Shown: one piece after another, positions 32,823 through 47,800 of the stretch
How the letters are laid out: the number at the start of each line of letters is the position of its first letter
Position numbering within the stretch: the stretch's first letter is position 1
From: Amborella trichopoda
Lineage: Eukaryota > Streptophyta > Magnoliopsida > Amborellales > Amborellaceae
Direction: 5' to 3'
Length of the DNA stretch: 64,000 nucleotides
Assembly: GCF_000471905.2 (NCBI RefSeq)
Contig: NW_006499775.1
Coordinates: 261,326 to 325,325 of the forward strand
Notes under the pieces: model-generated
What the model saw: the letters and a program-made list of their open reading frames with translations, nothing else
The model's database searches: none
What the model was told of the DNA's origin: nothing
Program-made: the position numbers and the translations under genes

Positions 32823-35800
32823 CTAAAGGATAGAACATTTTCCCAGTCTTAGAGAGCTGAGCGTCCTGGTTCTCAAAGGCCAGTACCGAGCAAAAAACCC
32901 AAGACGAGGACGGTTGGGTTCTCTTCTATCTTCTTCTGACTCCCCCTCATCTTGAAGGCTTTCTTGCTTATCTGGATTTTCAGTTTCTTCTTCGTGGATT
33001 TCCTCTTTTTGGATTTCGTCTTTTGTTTCACCTCCAACATCTGAGATTTCTCCTGGCTTCTTATCAAAGAGGCCCTTGAATTGTTTCCGGGACTTAATTT
33101 GGACTTCCTGCACTTAGAAGAAAAACGAAATTGTTACTGTGATTTTCAGTACCTCTTTTTCTTTCAATATATCACCTGAGCCTAGGCAGGGCCCCCCAAG
33201 AGTGAAATGATTTGTCAAAATGAGGATAAGGACAAGTAATAAACAATGGATTTTAATGAGAAATAACTTTTTCATTTTTGGGTAGTTAATGTGAAACTTC
33301 AAAATTCTCAAAAAAATCAGGAGTGGTACAAAGATAATAAAAAAGAAGAGCAAAACTGAATTGTCCCACCTGTTCCTTTAACTTTAGTTTTTGCAGTGCA
33401 GCAGTTGCATCAGCTTCTGAGGATTTGTCGACTTTTATCATCTGTTTACCATCCCGAACAAAAAAAGAAAAAAATAAGAGCACAAGCATCCTTTATGTGG
33501 TGTTATAGCCTCATGTGTCTATGTAGGAAAGCACTTCGACATGCCAGCTCACATCGCAAATAGTTTATGCCCAATGGGTTAATCTGGGCCCATCAGGCTG
33601 CAAAAATGGTGTAGTCGTTAGAAATTGGAGTGATCTGAAGTTTAGAGGGTATGCATGTGTCTCACTTGGGTTCTCCTAAAAAGAAATTCAATAAATAAAA
33701 ATAACCATAATACCCTGACTTATCAGCAATTATTTCAAGGTCATTTTGGTCAATTTATTTTTTGGGAATTAGTTTTCTATATTTTTTTAGAGATGCCCAG
33801 GTTGAGGTGCACAAATGCTCAAATTTTCAGGTCAGTCAATCCAATCTGTACAAAAATTAATTAATTAAATTCAAACATTAACACAACTGTAATTGTCCAA
33901 TCAGCTCAAATGAAATCCGGGCCCTTGGGCATGCACTATCCTATATGCGAGTGTGTGTGTATGTGGAAAGAGAGAGGAGGGGGGAGGGGGGGGGGAGAGA
34001 GAGAGAGAGATGTCTGCAATGGAAATCACACCGTGTTAAAGTCATCCCGTGCTTCATCAAAATCTCCAACTGATGTGTATGCAATGCCACGGCGATAGAG
34101 AGCTTTCACATGCGCAGGACTAACATCCAATACCTGAAGACACAAACTTAGTGATCAGCTGTGTTTGCATAGAAGACTCTGGGAACAAGAGTAGAGGCTT
34201 ATAACAAAAAAATTGAGCTCACAATCCCCTTGAGAATAGAAGTCCAGTAAACAGTTCAACTACAATCAACAATTGCATTTCTAACAGTAAAAGAATTCTA
34301 GCATGTAAAGGAAAGAGAAACTAAAAAAAAAATCTCCACCAACCTAACACATCATGGATTAATTGTAGATGACTAGATTATGATCAGACAAAAAGGATAT
34401 GCTAATTCAAATGTTCATGAATAGGGAAAAAAAAAATGTTCTAAAATTTCAAGGCAGACAGCCATGAAGAACCACACTTGGAATAGCAAATCTGGTTACT
34501 GATAAAAAAGGAGAAAGAATTAGCACATTTCCAATTTTACCAAGCATCTTCTTTGATATGTTATTTTTCGATTTTAATAATAGCCATTTCAAATTATAGC
34601 CTTGACCTGAATAAAACATGATTTATGAAGTTTTGTCTGGGTTATAGTCTAACTTAAAGCTAAAACAACCAACTGCAAATATGCTCTACATCTTTCGGAA
34701 ATTTGGGATTTATCTGGGCGAAAAAATGAAGCCCAAAACCAAAGGCTGCTATAGGTTTGATTATGTATGCTATAGGTTTCTCAGTCTAAATGGCTCGTGG
34801 CTAAACAGTTCTGCGCATTCTATAGCATTTTATTCATAGCCAGCATGTCAAATATAATTAAGCCCCACTATTTTCTGTTATCAGCAATTGTTTCTATAGA
34901 CACCATTACGCATAAAACAGTTGAGCCAGGGTCTTCTTATAAACCCATGAAACTGAGAAGAACCACTTCCCACATGGGCCTTGGTTCAACAGAAGCAATA
35001 TGGATGAAATTGAAGTCATAAGGATGCTTTGATACCCAGAGATATGGGAAACATAAAAAATAGTGCATATACCATGCTTCCTGAGGAGCATATTATACAC
35101 CTACTCCTCAGGCAGATGACACAATTGTTACTCCATAGTGCAATTGTTTCTATAGACACCATTACGCATAAAACAGTTGAGCCAGGGTCTTCTTATAAAC
35201 CCATGAAACTGAGTAAAACTACTTCGCACATGGGCCTTGGTTCAACAGAAGCAATATGGATGAAATTGAAGTGATAAGGATGCTTTGATGCCCAGAGATA
35301 TGGGAAAATTAAAAAATAGTGCATATACCAAGCTTCCTGAGGAGCATATTATACACCTATTCCTCAGGCAGATGACACACTTGAGAGGATTTTTTCAATC
35401 TAAAATTTTGGGAACCACCTAAATTATTGGATGATTAGTTTCAAAAGATAAAATTTTAACTTTTAGTTTTTTCACACTCGTATATCACCCTTTAAAAAAT
35501 GGACAGTCTTTGTTCAATTTTGAGACATTATTTTTTTCAAGTGCATAGAATATGATTTTGAAATATTTTTAATTATGATTACTCTATGGATTGAAGAAGT
35601 TAAATTCGGATACCTACAATTACTCCTAGATTGGGCTTTACCTGGGGGAGTAAATGGATTGTATATGCAGGAGCAATAAATCTTTTGGCAAATAAAAAAG
35701 CAGCCTGATGTTCAGCATGACCTTTATATACGTACTGCAATTTGAAGCACACCAAAGCATGTATCTTCTAAATCTAGGTCAAAAAAGAAATTAGAATTTT

Positions 35801-38800
35801 TTACTTTTCACAGATAAATTTCATATATTTGTTTTCTTCATGGCATCAGATAAATTTCATATATTTTGTTTCTGTCGCTACATCTCCATGATGGAATATT
35901 TAATGCCGTGGGACAAGGATTTTGGCCTATGATTCCCAAATACCTTGTTACATGTTTCGATAGATTTCCTGTATTCTCCCATTTTCTGAAGGCATGCCGC
36001 CACATTTAGATGGAGTGAGTTCTGCAAAAAAATCATGTTAGATTGATTCTATGACCTTACCTTTAGAATAGCAGTAAGCATGGGCAAAGAGAAACTTTTC
36101 TTGAATTACTTTCCCAGGAAATGTAGTAGAAATGAATCTGAGCATTTTATTGCAAACCTAATAATTATTCTTCATAAAGACGTATTATTAATAAGGGGAA
36201 AGCATACTTGAATGCAATGGCTCCTGGCTCACTGGGCTCATCACCATCTGAAGAAATGGACAGTGATAAAGAGAGTGGCCCCATAAGATCAGGACGCAAC
36301 TCTAACTGCAGGTCACACTCCCTCACCGTCAATGTTATCTCACTGGACAGTGATGATCTCAATGGACATGAACCACATAAAAATTGAAAGGTCATTGCTT
36401 GAATTAAAACATGCAACAACATTTTATGTTCAATAGCAGAGATGCTTACTCTTGTGCTTACGAAAATTTTCCCTTCCTCATCATCTTGTGGGTTAACATG
36501 ATTAAATTCCCGAAGTACCTGAAAAATTAAGCAAATGGCTCATCAAACTTGAAGCTCACCAAGATATTACCCAAATAAAAAAGAATAATAATAATAATAA
36601 TACCTCCTCACAGAGATATTAGACTTGGGTTGCTAGTAGGAACCCAAGATTCAAATGCATGTCATCTAGATGCACAGGAGGAGAGCACAATTGTCAGAAC
36701 TCGGAAGCAATAAACTCTCCAGCCACATGTTTCAGGTAAATATTAATTTACACAATGGGGATATATTATAATCCAGTGGACAATGTATCACCAGAATTAT
36801 GACCGTCCAATCAATGTTGAATATTGGAGAGTGCAACCCCTCCACGGGTCATGCCCAGTTCTGGTGGGCATCACACTTTCTCTATCACCATACACTTCTT
36901 GGACGATGATCACCCAATGGACAATGGTTTCCACAGTCCTTTGGACTGTAATATACCTTTCTTTGCACATTCACATGGCAGGGACTTCAAATCTAGTGTA
37001 CTTTCCTTATCCAATTCGCATGGTGCAGACTTCACATCTTGAAAACTCAAATATAGTTTATTACAAAATACAATTTGATCCATATGGTCATGATTTCAGA
37101 ATGTTCCAAGGGCTACCCAATCCCATTAATATGTTGGAAAGTGAAGGAGGGTCCTACAAAATGTCATAAAACCAATAACTTGTATCCCACTCTTCCTCTA
37201 TCACCAACAAACCATTTCTTTGATGGAGATGACTGTCAAGTCAAAATCGTTATCATGGCCGCATGGATTATACTATACTATTCCATTCTATGATAATAAC
37301 TTCATATTTCAAGTTCATTCTGGTTCCTTTTCATTTCAAAAAGAGTGGTAAAAGTAACACCCCATTGCGAACAGGTGTAGATGGTACATGATAAAGCAGG
37401 AATATGTGGCAGCTTCATCATTCTCCCTACACTAGCTACATATTCTTAAGATAAATGAATTCTGTTTAAACTAATTCTGTTAATTTTATCCATTCTTTCA
37501 TAGGATCAGCATTCTGGGTAAATAAATCTGCATAGAATTGTACCAAGTTAGCCTAAAAAAGTTGTTTAGTGCTTGCCTTCTCATACTTGGCCTTTGCAAG
37601 TTCATATTTTCCTTCTTTAAAAAGCCTGTTCCCCTGATTACAAGCAAAGCACTGCATCATTAGAGTTTCTACCTCATGACAATAATAAATCCATTCCATT
37701 CTATCAAATTGTCATATCCTATGATAGTCTCAAGTTTCAGATATTATGAAGATAATGATATGTGCAAGGCATCATTTAAAGCTATTATGTCATTTAGGAG
37801 CATGCAACTAGTCCAAGATGCGACAGTCAAGCTCAATGTGCATATTCACCAGGTCGAATGCTTCAGAAAACTAACGAAGCTATGACATCTTACCGTAACC
37901 TTAATCTTTTCTGCATCATCCATGATCTCATTGAAGCTTAAACCTGTCCAGTCCTGCAACATAAAAGCAAACGGAACAAATCAGAATCTTCGTAAGTACT
38001 GCCTTAGAAAGGATCTCCTAGCAAACCATAACCAAGGTTTAAAAACCAGATTCATGACCCGGATTGACCACCCCAAAAAAAGGTTTGGATCGGTGACTCG
38101 ACGATCCAGATCGGCTGGTCTCGACCTCAAAAAAATTCAAAAAATACTAAAAATCCATGAAAATAGTGAGGTTTTAAGTTCCCAAACAAAATTGGGGGTG
38201 ATGCATTATGTAGTTCATTATTTGACAAAAATACGTGAATATTGAGACATAGTTCCCCTGTCTGGATGTCTATTGACCATTAATTTGATGGTCCTCACCT
38301 AATTTGGGATCCAATTCATCAAACATTTATTAATTCTGTCTACTCAAACAAAATTATCACAACCTATCCAACTCTAGTACTATTCTCTAAAATTGGAATT
38401 ATTATTTTATATATGAATAAATTTAAATTGTCTTATAATATCATCTAATTTAAAAAAAAATCTCAGCTACAACTATAACAAAAAAAAACACATTATGTAA
38501 TTTATAATACAAACAAATTAATAAATAAAATACAGGATTTTGTTACTAAGTTGTAATTATAATAAAGAAAATAATGAGATTTTGTTATTAATTTATAATT
38601 AAAATATAATATAATAATGCACTAAACATGATTCAAAAAATATTAAACACAAACACTTACAAATTATACAATTTAAAACAATAAAACCCCTTATCAATTT
38701 CAATGTTACGATATTAAAAAAGATCTTCAAAACAACAATTTTCCCCCCTAAAAAGATGAAAAGGAAGGACATAAAATTCAAGACAATAAAAATAATATTA

Positions 38801-41800
38801 AATCATACAACATATGCATCAATAACCTAAATGCAATCCAAAGCCTTAATATTATGATATTAAAACAGATCTACAAAACAATGTTTTTTCCCCCTAAAAA
38901 AATGAAAAGGGACGACATAAAATTCAAGAAAAAAAAATATTGAATCATACAACATATGCATCAATAACCTAAATGCATCAAAAGCCCTAATATTATTCTG
39001 AAAATTATTTTTTTTTTAAAAACAACTTCTCAAAATCCTAAAAACCGGTCCACATTTTGGACCAAAATCCAAGCTCTTTTCGATTCTATATATTGTATTG
39101 GATCTTTAATGGAAGAAAGATCCACTACGATCATTTTGAATCATCATCATTGTCAAAGCCCTTTCCCAACTAATTGGGGTTGGCTACACGATTCCTGGTC
39201 TACCATTCTGCTCTATTAAAAGCCATAGCCTCAATGAGGCCTCAGGTACAACACGTAGCTTCTAGGGAAGACCCTAGCATAAGAAGATACTATAGGTTTA
39301 GGATTCATGATAAGTTTTAGCAAAGTTTTACGTTGGCTGCGATCATTTTGAATCAAATTTCTTTCTAGAAATTTGATTCAAATTTGAGGAAGAGAAGATT
39401 GAAATGGCAAAACCTTAATTTGTGGTAAATTCATGCAAAAAAAAAATTGTAGAAAAAAAAAAAAGAAATGAAAATTAAATTTACCTAATTTATATGAGAG
39501 CTAAAGCTCTATAGACCCCACTAAAATTCGATGAAAATCAACCCAAATTCGCACCGTTCTCTTCGATTTTGGTTGACTGTATAAATTTCAGGAACATTTT
39601 GGTTTCTTGGCTTTGGAAGCAAAATTGATGGGATATCCTAGTTCAATCGAACAAATTCGCACTAGAATATTGTGTATGAGTCAATTCTCTTCAATACAAC
39701 CAAATTTTAGGAAATTTCATTACAAATCGAGGCTGAAATCAATGGGAGGGCAGATTTCTACAAAAGCTTCAAAGGTTTGATTGCCAAATCTCATATTGTT
39801 TCTCAAAATCCATATAATACTGATTATATAAGCAATTTTCAATTATTTTAGAGCAATAATTATCTAAAAATGGCTGCGAAGATCAAAAGATGCCAAAAAT
39901 GGATCAGAAGCTTAAAAACCCATGAAAGCTTGGTGCCGAATACAAGAATTGCTGATCCCAGAGGGGCCATGGCCGGATTCCAATACATTGTGCGAAACGG
40001 TTCAGCAAAGACGATTCCCTATCCAGATCGGCCAATTTGAATCCGTATCGGCGATTTTTTAAACTTTTCCATGAACCAATGTTTAAAAAACGAATGGGTG
40101 GTGCAATCTACCATGAATACCGGTCCAAATCGGCTGAATTGGCGATCCGACTTGTTCTCGCATCATCTAGATTGGTGATCCAAAAAATAATAATAATAAA
40201 ATAAAAATAAAAAAAGAGGTTTATAGGATGGGGATTTAGGGGAGACCACAGACAATATTAGATAAGCTTAAGGGAAAAAGGAAAAAAAAAATGAAGAGGG
40301 TTTTAGTGGGGAACCACGCCAGGACCCACATCATTCTGGAACCAATTCGGTCCTGGCCAATTCTGCATCTAGATCGGCAACCCGGATCGGAAATCACCGG
40401 GTTTTAAAACACTGCGATGAACAAAAAAACAGTACACTACAGGCACATAAGTTTTTCATTTTTGGTAATTAAAAGTTTTGTTCATTTATTTTGTAAAACC
40501 ACAGCCATGGGCTTCAACCAATTACCACACCCAAATTGATGCCGAAGTATGTAAATTTACAAATAATCAGCATAAATTGAATAAAGTGCATATGGCAAGC
40601 TACAATATCTACAAACCTACTTTTGAAGTATCCATGTGGACAAAATAGGTGGCAACTGGATGGGGTACAATAAACATACTACATTATAGGACAGGAGTAG
40701 GAAACATCAGTTTTAGAAGGCTCAGGGTTGGGCTTGCAAGGATCCATGGAAGAGGGATGAACCAGCAGGCCCTGATAACCAGATTCTTTGAGCCTCTCAT
40801 AATCAAATCCATGAAAATATTGTACGAAAAGAAAACCCAATGTTATGTGCTTGTTCAAGCAGACTAAATCACAAATCAATGACAAATATTCACGTTGAAA
40901 ATTGGAAAGGCATTTTAATTATATAAACAGTGGACCACAACTAAACGAATTTCCGGCTACCAAGCAAACCCCAAGAAAAGTTATTAGGACCATAATCTGA
41001 CTTACCTTTGGTTTCTCAAAATCAAGCAGCTCAATTTCCCACTGAACATGAGCACCTTCTGGAACATTATCAGGTCTGTTCATAAATAATATTTCATGTA
41101 AGAACAACTATGATAATTTTTGGGGAAGGAAGCTGGATTTGGGGAAGGAAGCTGGACGTTATGATGGACAAACTTCAAACTTCCAAACTCCCCCATATAG
41201 ACTGTGTTTCAATCCATTAGACCAAAGGGCATCCTATAGTAGATTTTGTATGGAAAAAATATATCATAATCAAATGGAGTAATACTCCAAAGGGGCATCT
41301 AGCATTCATTCCCAATTACAAGAGACAAGATTAATTGGACCGACGTGCATGTCCCAGTGGTACCCACTGTTGTTAATCTCCAGTGTCCATCAGCAGGAAC
41401 AGATGTTGATGCCCTTTGGAGTAAGCTACAGAATATACTTCATTGGGTTATATTGTACTTCCAATTTCTTATCTTTGAACTAATTATGCAATTGAGGACT
41501 TCCAATCATACCTTGGAAACTTATCATATGCAAAATCTGGTGGGCATGTTACAACTGCTAGTTCTCCAGACAGCATAAGTCGAACACACATTTCAAATCC
41601 TTCAGGTACCTGCCAGCCATGAAAGAAGTTATTCCCTCTTTTTAGTTAACCTAACAAATGAAATCAAGAGCAACCACAGCCATGTGCGTACATGAATTTA
41701 TATAGAATCCACTTTTCCTAGGATCATATATGCGCGTGTGCATGTGCATGTTCATGTCAATATGAATACATGGATGCGTATACTTATGTATCTTACCTAC

Positions 41801-44800
41801 ATAAGCAGATTTGTGTAAATATGTACATATATATGGATGGATTATGTTTTTGTGTTTGTACTGTGGGTTTATATGCACAAATGCTAACATACACGCGCTA
41901 TAATGGAAGCAAGAATCAAAGTAAGTAAGTATGAATGCACATCAGGAACAAGGGTCCCATCTCCTGCCACAATGATTTATGAATGTCAAACCATGGGTCC
42001 GAGACTATTCAGTTTAAGAAGACCATTCAGTTTAGGAATCACCACCTCAAATCCAGAAGCAAACTTTGGTAGAGAAATCCTAAGAAAGAAAGATTTTTAT
42101 GTTGACCAGGTGGAATCTTCATGACAAGCAAAAATATAAGTTCCATAATGTTTCACCAAAATCAATTAAGAATCTGTTTGTATCAGGGTACCTTAGGAAA
42201 TCCAGCCCATCCCAAAGAAGGCTTCAATTCAAAGCCCACCAATTGTACAGCATCAGAACCTCAAAGCATTCTTGACTAGTAAAAGCCTCAAATAAGCATT
42301 CAAGATAGGAATCCATTTACACCCCATCCCCAACTCTCATTCTTCTTAAGAAGTGATATATGTCTCCTGTCCTTGTAATCACATTACTATTTCTATTCTA
42401 AACTTCCAAGTATGTATTTCTATTAAGTTATTTCTTTCCCAATGAAGGAAAAGCCGTAGGTACCCGAGGATGAAGGATGGATGTAAGTAAGATGGCAATT
42501 AGCAGAACCCTTGAAAGTTAAAAGACAGTGATGAGTCTTTCAACGATAGGGGAAAAGGACTGCAAAGATGACAAATGATAGAAAACATTCACTGCACATG
42601 AAGGATATTTACAAGGATTTGACCTTGTATTTTAGTGATATGGTGCTTGAATGACAATAGGTTTCTGGATCAACAACCATTCTTATTGGCCAAGAAAGAA
42701 AAAAAATGAGGGAATTACTAGGTAAAGAAGATGAATCAGTAATCCAGAGAGGAGAAACCAAGAAGACTCTGAAAATGTTGCTCACACAGCCCTTTGAATA
42801 ACTGCCCGGGTAAACAAAGGACATAATGGACAAAGAAGTGAAAAATTAGTCACCACTGCAACAAAGGGAACCTGATTACTGCAGAAAAAAAAAATTTCTG
42901 TACTGGACTCTATTTAATATGTTTTTCCAGCCACTATTAGCAACAGAACTGCAACTCTTTTAATTTCTATATTTGAATTTGGTCTTTTGTAACCAAAAAC
43001 CTTCTTCCTCGAAATGCATGGAGTGAAAACAATTTTTGTAGTTGGATTGCTATAAATTGAAAGCAACCATATTAAGAGAAAAGTTATGTTCAATCATTGA
43101 TGCAATATTCACATAAAAGCAGTAGACTCAAGGAAATAAAAGATAGAACTCACAAGGCCTTCTCCTGAGCTGAACTCCAAAGGCTGGCCATCATTTTTGA
43201 CTCTTGTATCGTAGAATATTGTCCTCTCTTCATCAAGAAGCATGCCCCTATAATGTACACGTAATAGGCTATCATGAAGGGGACAATCCATCGGGAATTC
43301 ACCTAGTCAAGAACAGCATTTGCAAGTTTAGGTCACATAGCGCAGAAAGGCAAACATTGATTAAACAGCCACACGCTGCCAAAAGGCTAACCAAATCATT
43401 CACAAAATGCAAGAGAACATTTGCAACCATTAAGTCTGAGATACACATTAACCAATAATTATAAAGATGACCTTTGCTTCAAAATTGAGAGAATCTACAA
43501 CAGATCGGAATACCTTGCAACTTATCTTTTCCATTTATGCATGTAGATTGAGAGGAAAATTGATATGAAGACCATTTTAGCTTTCATATACACGGCCCAA
43601 AAATGAATAATCTAATGACCACTGTCACCAAAGATAGGATGGCTGATGTGCTACTATCCGGAAAGCTGGGTGGGTATGTACCTGCGTAGCCTAGGCCTAC
43701 TTCAGCTTGAAGCTCCTATGTCCTACTTATATGCCAAGCAAGAATCCTACTTGGGACCCAAGCCATTGGGAAGTTGGCAAGCTTCACATTATTATGTATT
43801 TTATCCTTTCTTTCTCTCCTAAACGCTCCGTCTGGGGGTCTATAAGACCCCTAAAACCCAAAAACCTTTATTCTTAATCTCATGGAGAGAGTTTAGAGGG
43901 AGTAATTTCATAGCATTATGCCTACATGAATCTTGTTTGACCAAATATCCACAAAAAACTTTATGCCAAAATTGGAAAACCCAAGATTTGTAAAATATTA
44001 TGATACCATAAAGTCTAATATCATTGTATGACTAGGGTCTCCCATCATGAATGGTTTTCTGAATGTGTTTCCTATATTAGACTGTTTCAACAGTATCTTT
44101 TCCATAACTAGATTAAATATGTAAGTCATAAAAACATGCATAGATTAAATCCATACTTAGTGCTTCTTTCTTTTCATATCGGGTGATTACTTTACGGTAG
44201 AAATTGACTGAGCAAAATCAAGAAAAACAACAATAAAAGATTCCCAATGTCCCCTTTTTAGGTCTCAGAACCATTGACATGTATATGCAGACCTTAACCT
44301 ATAGAAGCTTCCAATTCGTAAAAAATGCCAACGGGCAGAAGACTTTTTTTTTTCAAGAGTCACAGATTAGTGTGTGTAATTTCATGAAGAAACATAACTA
44401 TGAAACTTAGAGAAACAAGAAATGAGAGCCAAATTAATTTGTCAGTGTGTATCCAAGCCATCCTCACCGCTGCCACTTCATAGAAGCCTGAAAAACAACT
44501 ATGTTCTGTATTTTGAGGATGCAGAGGAGTTATGGAGAAATGATAACCTTTTCCATCTCGAATGCGACGCTTTATGAGGCGACCATCACCAAGCATGTCT
44601 CGGACCTGTCAAAAACCAATATACAGCTCATTAGAAACCCATAGGGCCTAAGAAAAAGAGCAGCAATTGACATTAGAAGAGCAGACTAGACAAATATCTG
44701 CACCAGCAAACCTACATAATCCAAGACCTTAACAAGATGATATAGAGCACTAACAATAAATCAGTGAACTTATGACATTATTTGAGTTAAACGACCATTA

Positions 44801-47800
44801 GAAATGTTTCAGAACTTCCATCCTGGAAAGCTAAAATTAATATAAAAAATCCCAAAACAAGTTGCAAAAGGTAAGAAACACAGTTCAGATATTATCGAAC
44901 TCAATGAATATCAAAAAGAATTTTCTAAAAGTGCACTATTTCCATGCACTAGTTATATCTGAACCATTTGGATTTAAAAGTAAAACATAATACCAAAAGA
45001 AGCAGGAAGAGGGGACAAACAAATTCAATAAATAACCAGACCAATACAGATAGATGCACATTTACTAAAATAAAACATTCTTTCTTTATGCTGGGTGTAC
45101 CTGAATAATTTGGACCATTTCTACTTCAAACTGGACCTCTTCATGACCTTGTACTTTTGGAAGTAAAGAAGAATCAGTTAAATAAGGATTGGTGACATAT
45201 ATCACCGCCTTCTCTCCTCGTGTCATTGTCCCCATTCCTAGCTCTAATCCTTTAGGTACCTATCCTAAAGTAAGAGTAAATTCCATCATATTGAGAAACA
45301 CCGAGATGCTTGTATGCAGCAACTATGATTAAAAACAAATGCAACGTGAATCCTGCTGAAAAGGCGACAAGTAAAACAAACAATCAAATCATAATGCAAG
45401 CAAAGGAAGCTTTCCTACCAACCTCATTCTTTCCAAAAGTAAAATGAAACGGTTCTCCTTGCACGTGGGACAGAAGAATTTCACCATCAAAGGCCCTTGC
45501 CGTAATCCTGAAACATTACATGGTATGACTACCGAAATATACATGGAAACATTTTAGGAATTTGAGATCACCTCTTCCTGAAATGATGAGACCAGGTCCA
45601 AACTTCACGTCCTAAAACTTAAAACCTTAAATTGGGCTTCATCTTTTTTTTAAAATGTTAACTTGCGACCTAGTGGCAGTGGAGCTCTAGAGTTCTTGTT
45701 GTGGCACCCACAACCCTGACCACTCATGAGTCATGAACTTCCAAACCATGTAAGCTCCCAAAAAAAATTGTGGAGCAGTCAAACTACTAAACTGGGAGGT
45801 ATATCCACTTGAATGGCATCAGATCGCCCTGTTCAATTAATTCTATTGGTTCAATTCTAAAGGGTAGGACATAGATCTCTATGTTTTTAAGGTTCAAGGG
45901 TCAACTCAACTTAAAGAAAAGCTGGTTCAGGCCAAACAGATCAACTGGCTGGTTCAATCCAGCCCAGAAAGCCATTCTTACTATTTCACATATAGAGGGA
46001 TATATTACGCGCAGTGCATGCACCAATATTTACGCAAAAGAGGAAAGCAAAAGAAAATGTTACCATGATTTTATTTCATATGGATCCCTTGGTGATTCCC
46101 AGCCTTGTCCTTCTACTAATATCTGTTCGCATAAATAGGAGAATCACATTTGATCAATGAAATATTGAACAAATGTATGAAAATGTAGTTTATGTCAGGA
46201 AGAAAACCCCAAATATTCTAGGTTTCTAACAATGAATACATAGCAAATGCAAAACTTTGCAAGAAAACCAGACAAAACATTGATGTAAAAATACCATAGA
46301 AGTGCACAATAAATGAAAAGGCAACCTCAGTGTCCTATAAAACAATGGAGCATGTTGCACCAGTCCAGTTTGTAGAAGAGCACAATGGAATGGAATGATA
46401 TGCTTGTTTTCATTGATGTACCTTCAAGGATGGGTAAAGCAATATATACATACATGTGTGTAATTTAGAGAAAGTAGACGTAGGTGGCTGAGCATGTGCA
46501 GCACAAACTCAGTACGATACCTGTTAGGAGGTACGAGCTGGTTCAAGTGGAAGGCTCAGTAGGCCCAAAAGGACTTGGTTGGTAGTAGTGAGAAAGAATA
46601 TGGGGACTTATGGCCTCACTGAGGGTTTGGTCCTTGATAGAGTGGAATGGCAGACCAGGATTTGTATAGCCGATCCCAAATTATTGGAAAAAGGTTCTTA
46701 TGATGTTAATGATGACTTGATATGATCAGTACAAAGGATTTCCTTCATCCCTTTCTCCCCAGTAAAGATACAATGCAATTCATCTCTGGATTTTTTCATG
46801 GAACAAAAGATCCAATGCTTTCTAAATGTTATCAGAAAACACATCAATAGAAAGAGTGGCTTTGATTCCAAAACATCACAACAGCTATAAAGAAGAATGG
46901 AGGGCCAAAGGGCCCACAGTCCATACAAAAAGTGTCCAACACAGTTGACAAGCACACCCATAAAGAACCATGCATATAACATGGTAAAAAAACTGCTTAT
47001 TTCATGCATCATGTTGATGCAGGTGCAAGTGAAACACATTTCCTGAAGCATCATAATTATCATTTCACATACCAAGCAGCACTACTATTTTGGAAGTTAT
47101 CAAAATCGTAGCAAATAAATGTCTGTTATTTTATTTTCTTTTCAAAGCAGTCAAAAAAGCTGGTGATTTAATAACAGTGGTGTACCCTCTTAATAACTCC
47201 CAAATCCTTGCTGACAACCTGAAAGGGGTAGAGAAAAGATTTTGTTAGGTACACTCAAAATAAAGATATACTGTACATTCAATAGGTATGTACAGGCAGA
47301 AGCAAGATGACAGAAACATACAAATCACCACTGAAACTTAAATTTAAGGACCTTGTTTTTTTTTTAATAAGAACTTAAATTTAAGGACATTTTTCTTTGT
47401 TATTGTCTAAGAAGTGGAATATAAGAGAAGGGAACAAGAAGCAGCTAACTTATGAGCTTGAACAATAAACTGCGGCCAGCCAAATAAATAAATACGTGCC
47501 AGACAAGATATTGTAGATGCAGAGCATCCATGTCTGAAAATATGTAACAAAGCAGTGTCAAAGATCTTAACTTCCATATGACTATATGAGTGCTCGTCAT
47601 ATAGTAAACATCTCGTAAACATTTATAAGTTTGAGTAAAGGTTGTCATGACTATTAAAAAAATGTAAATTTTGACTTAGAAAAACCTATACAAACTACAA
47701 AAGTGGGAAATATTTTTATACTTTCTTACCTTGACTTTGAAAAAATCTATAAGCTCAATCTCAAAATGAAGTTCTTCATGTTTAGGAAAGTTCTCAGCAA

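Noticed and set aside
35689..35746. Candidate PAS1 exon on the minus strand (splice-like AG before tacgtatataaagg)
   Set aside because: The translation does not fit the TPR family, and the true next exon is at 34133-34032 with exact phase.
36165..36422. Long open frame on the minus strand inside PAS1, starting MLLHVLIQAM
   Set aside because: It overlaps intron 16. The expected TPR exon, reading NSLHLNVAACL, is at 36021-35944 and joins in phase, so this frame is chance.
41651..41890. Cys/His/Tyr-rich open frame on the minus strand
   Set aside because: Comes from alternating purine-pyrimidine low-complexity DNA (atgtgcatg-like) in a PAS1 intron; no domain.
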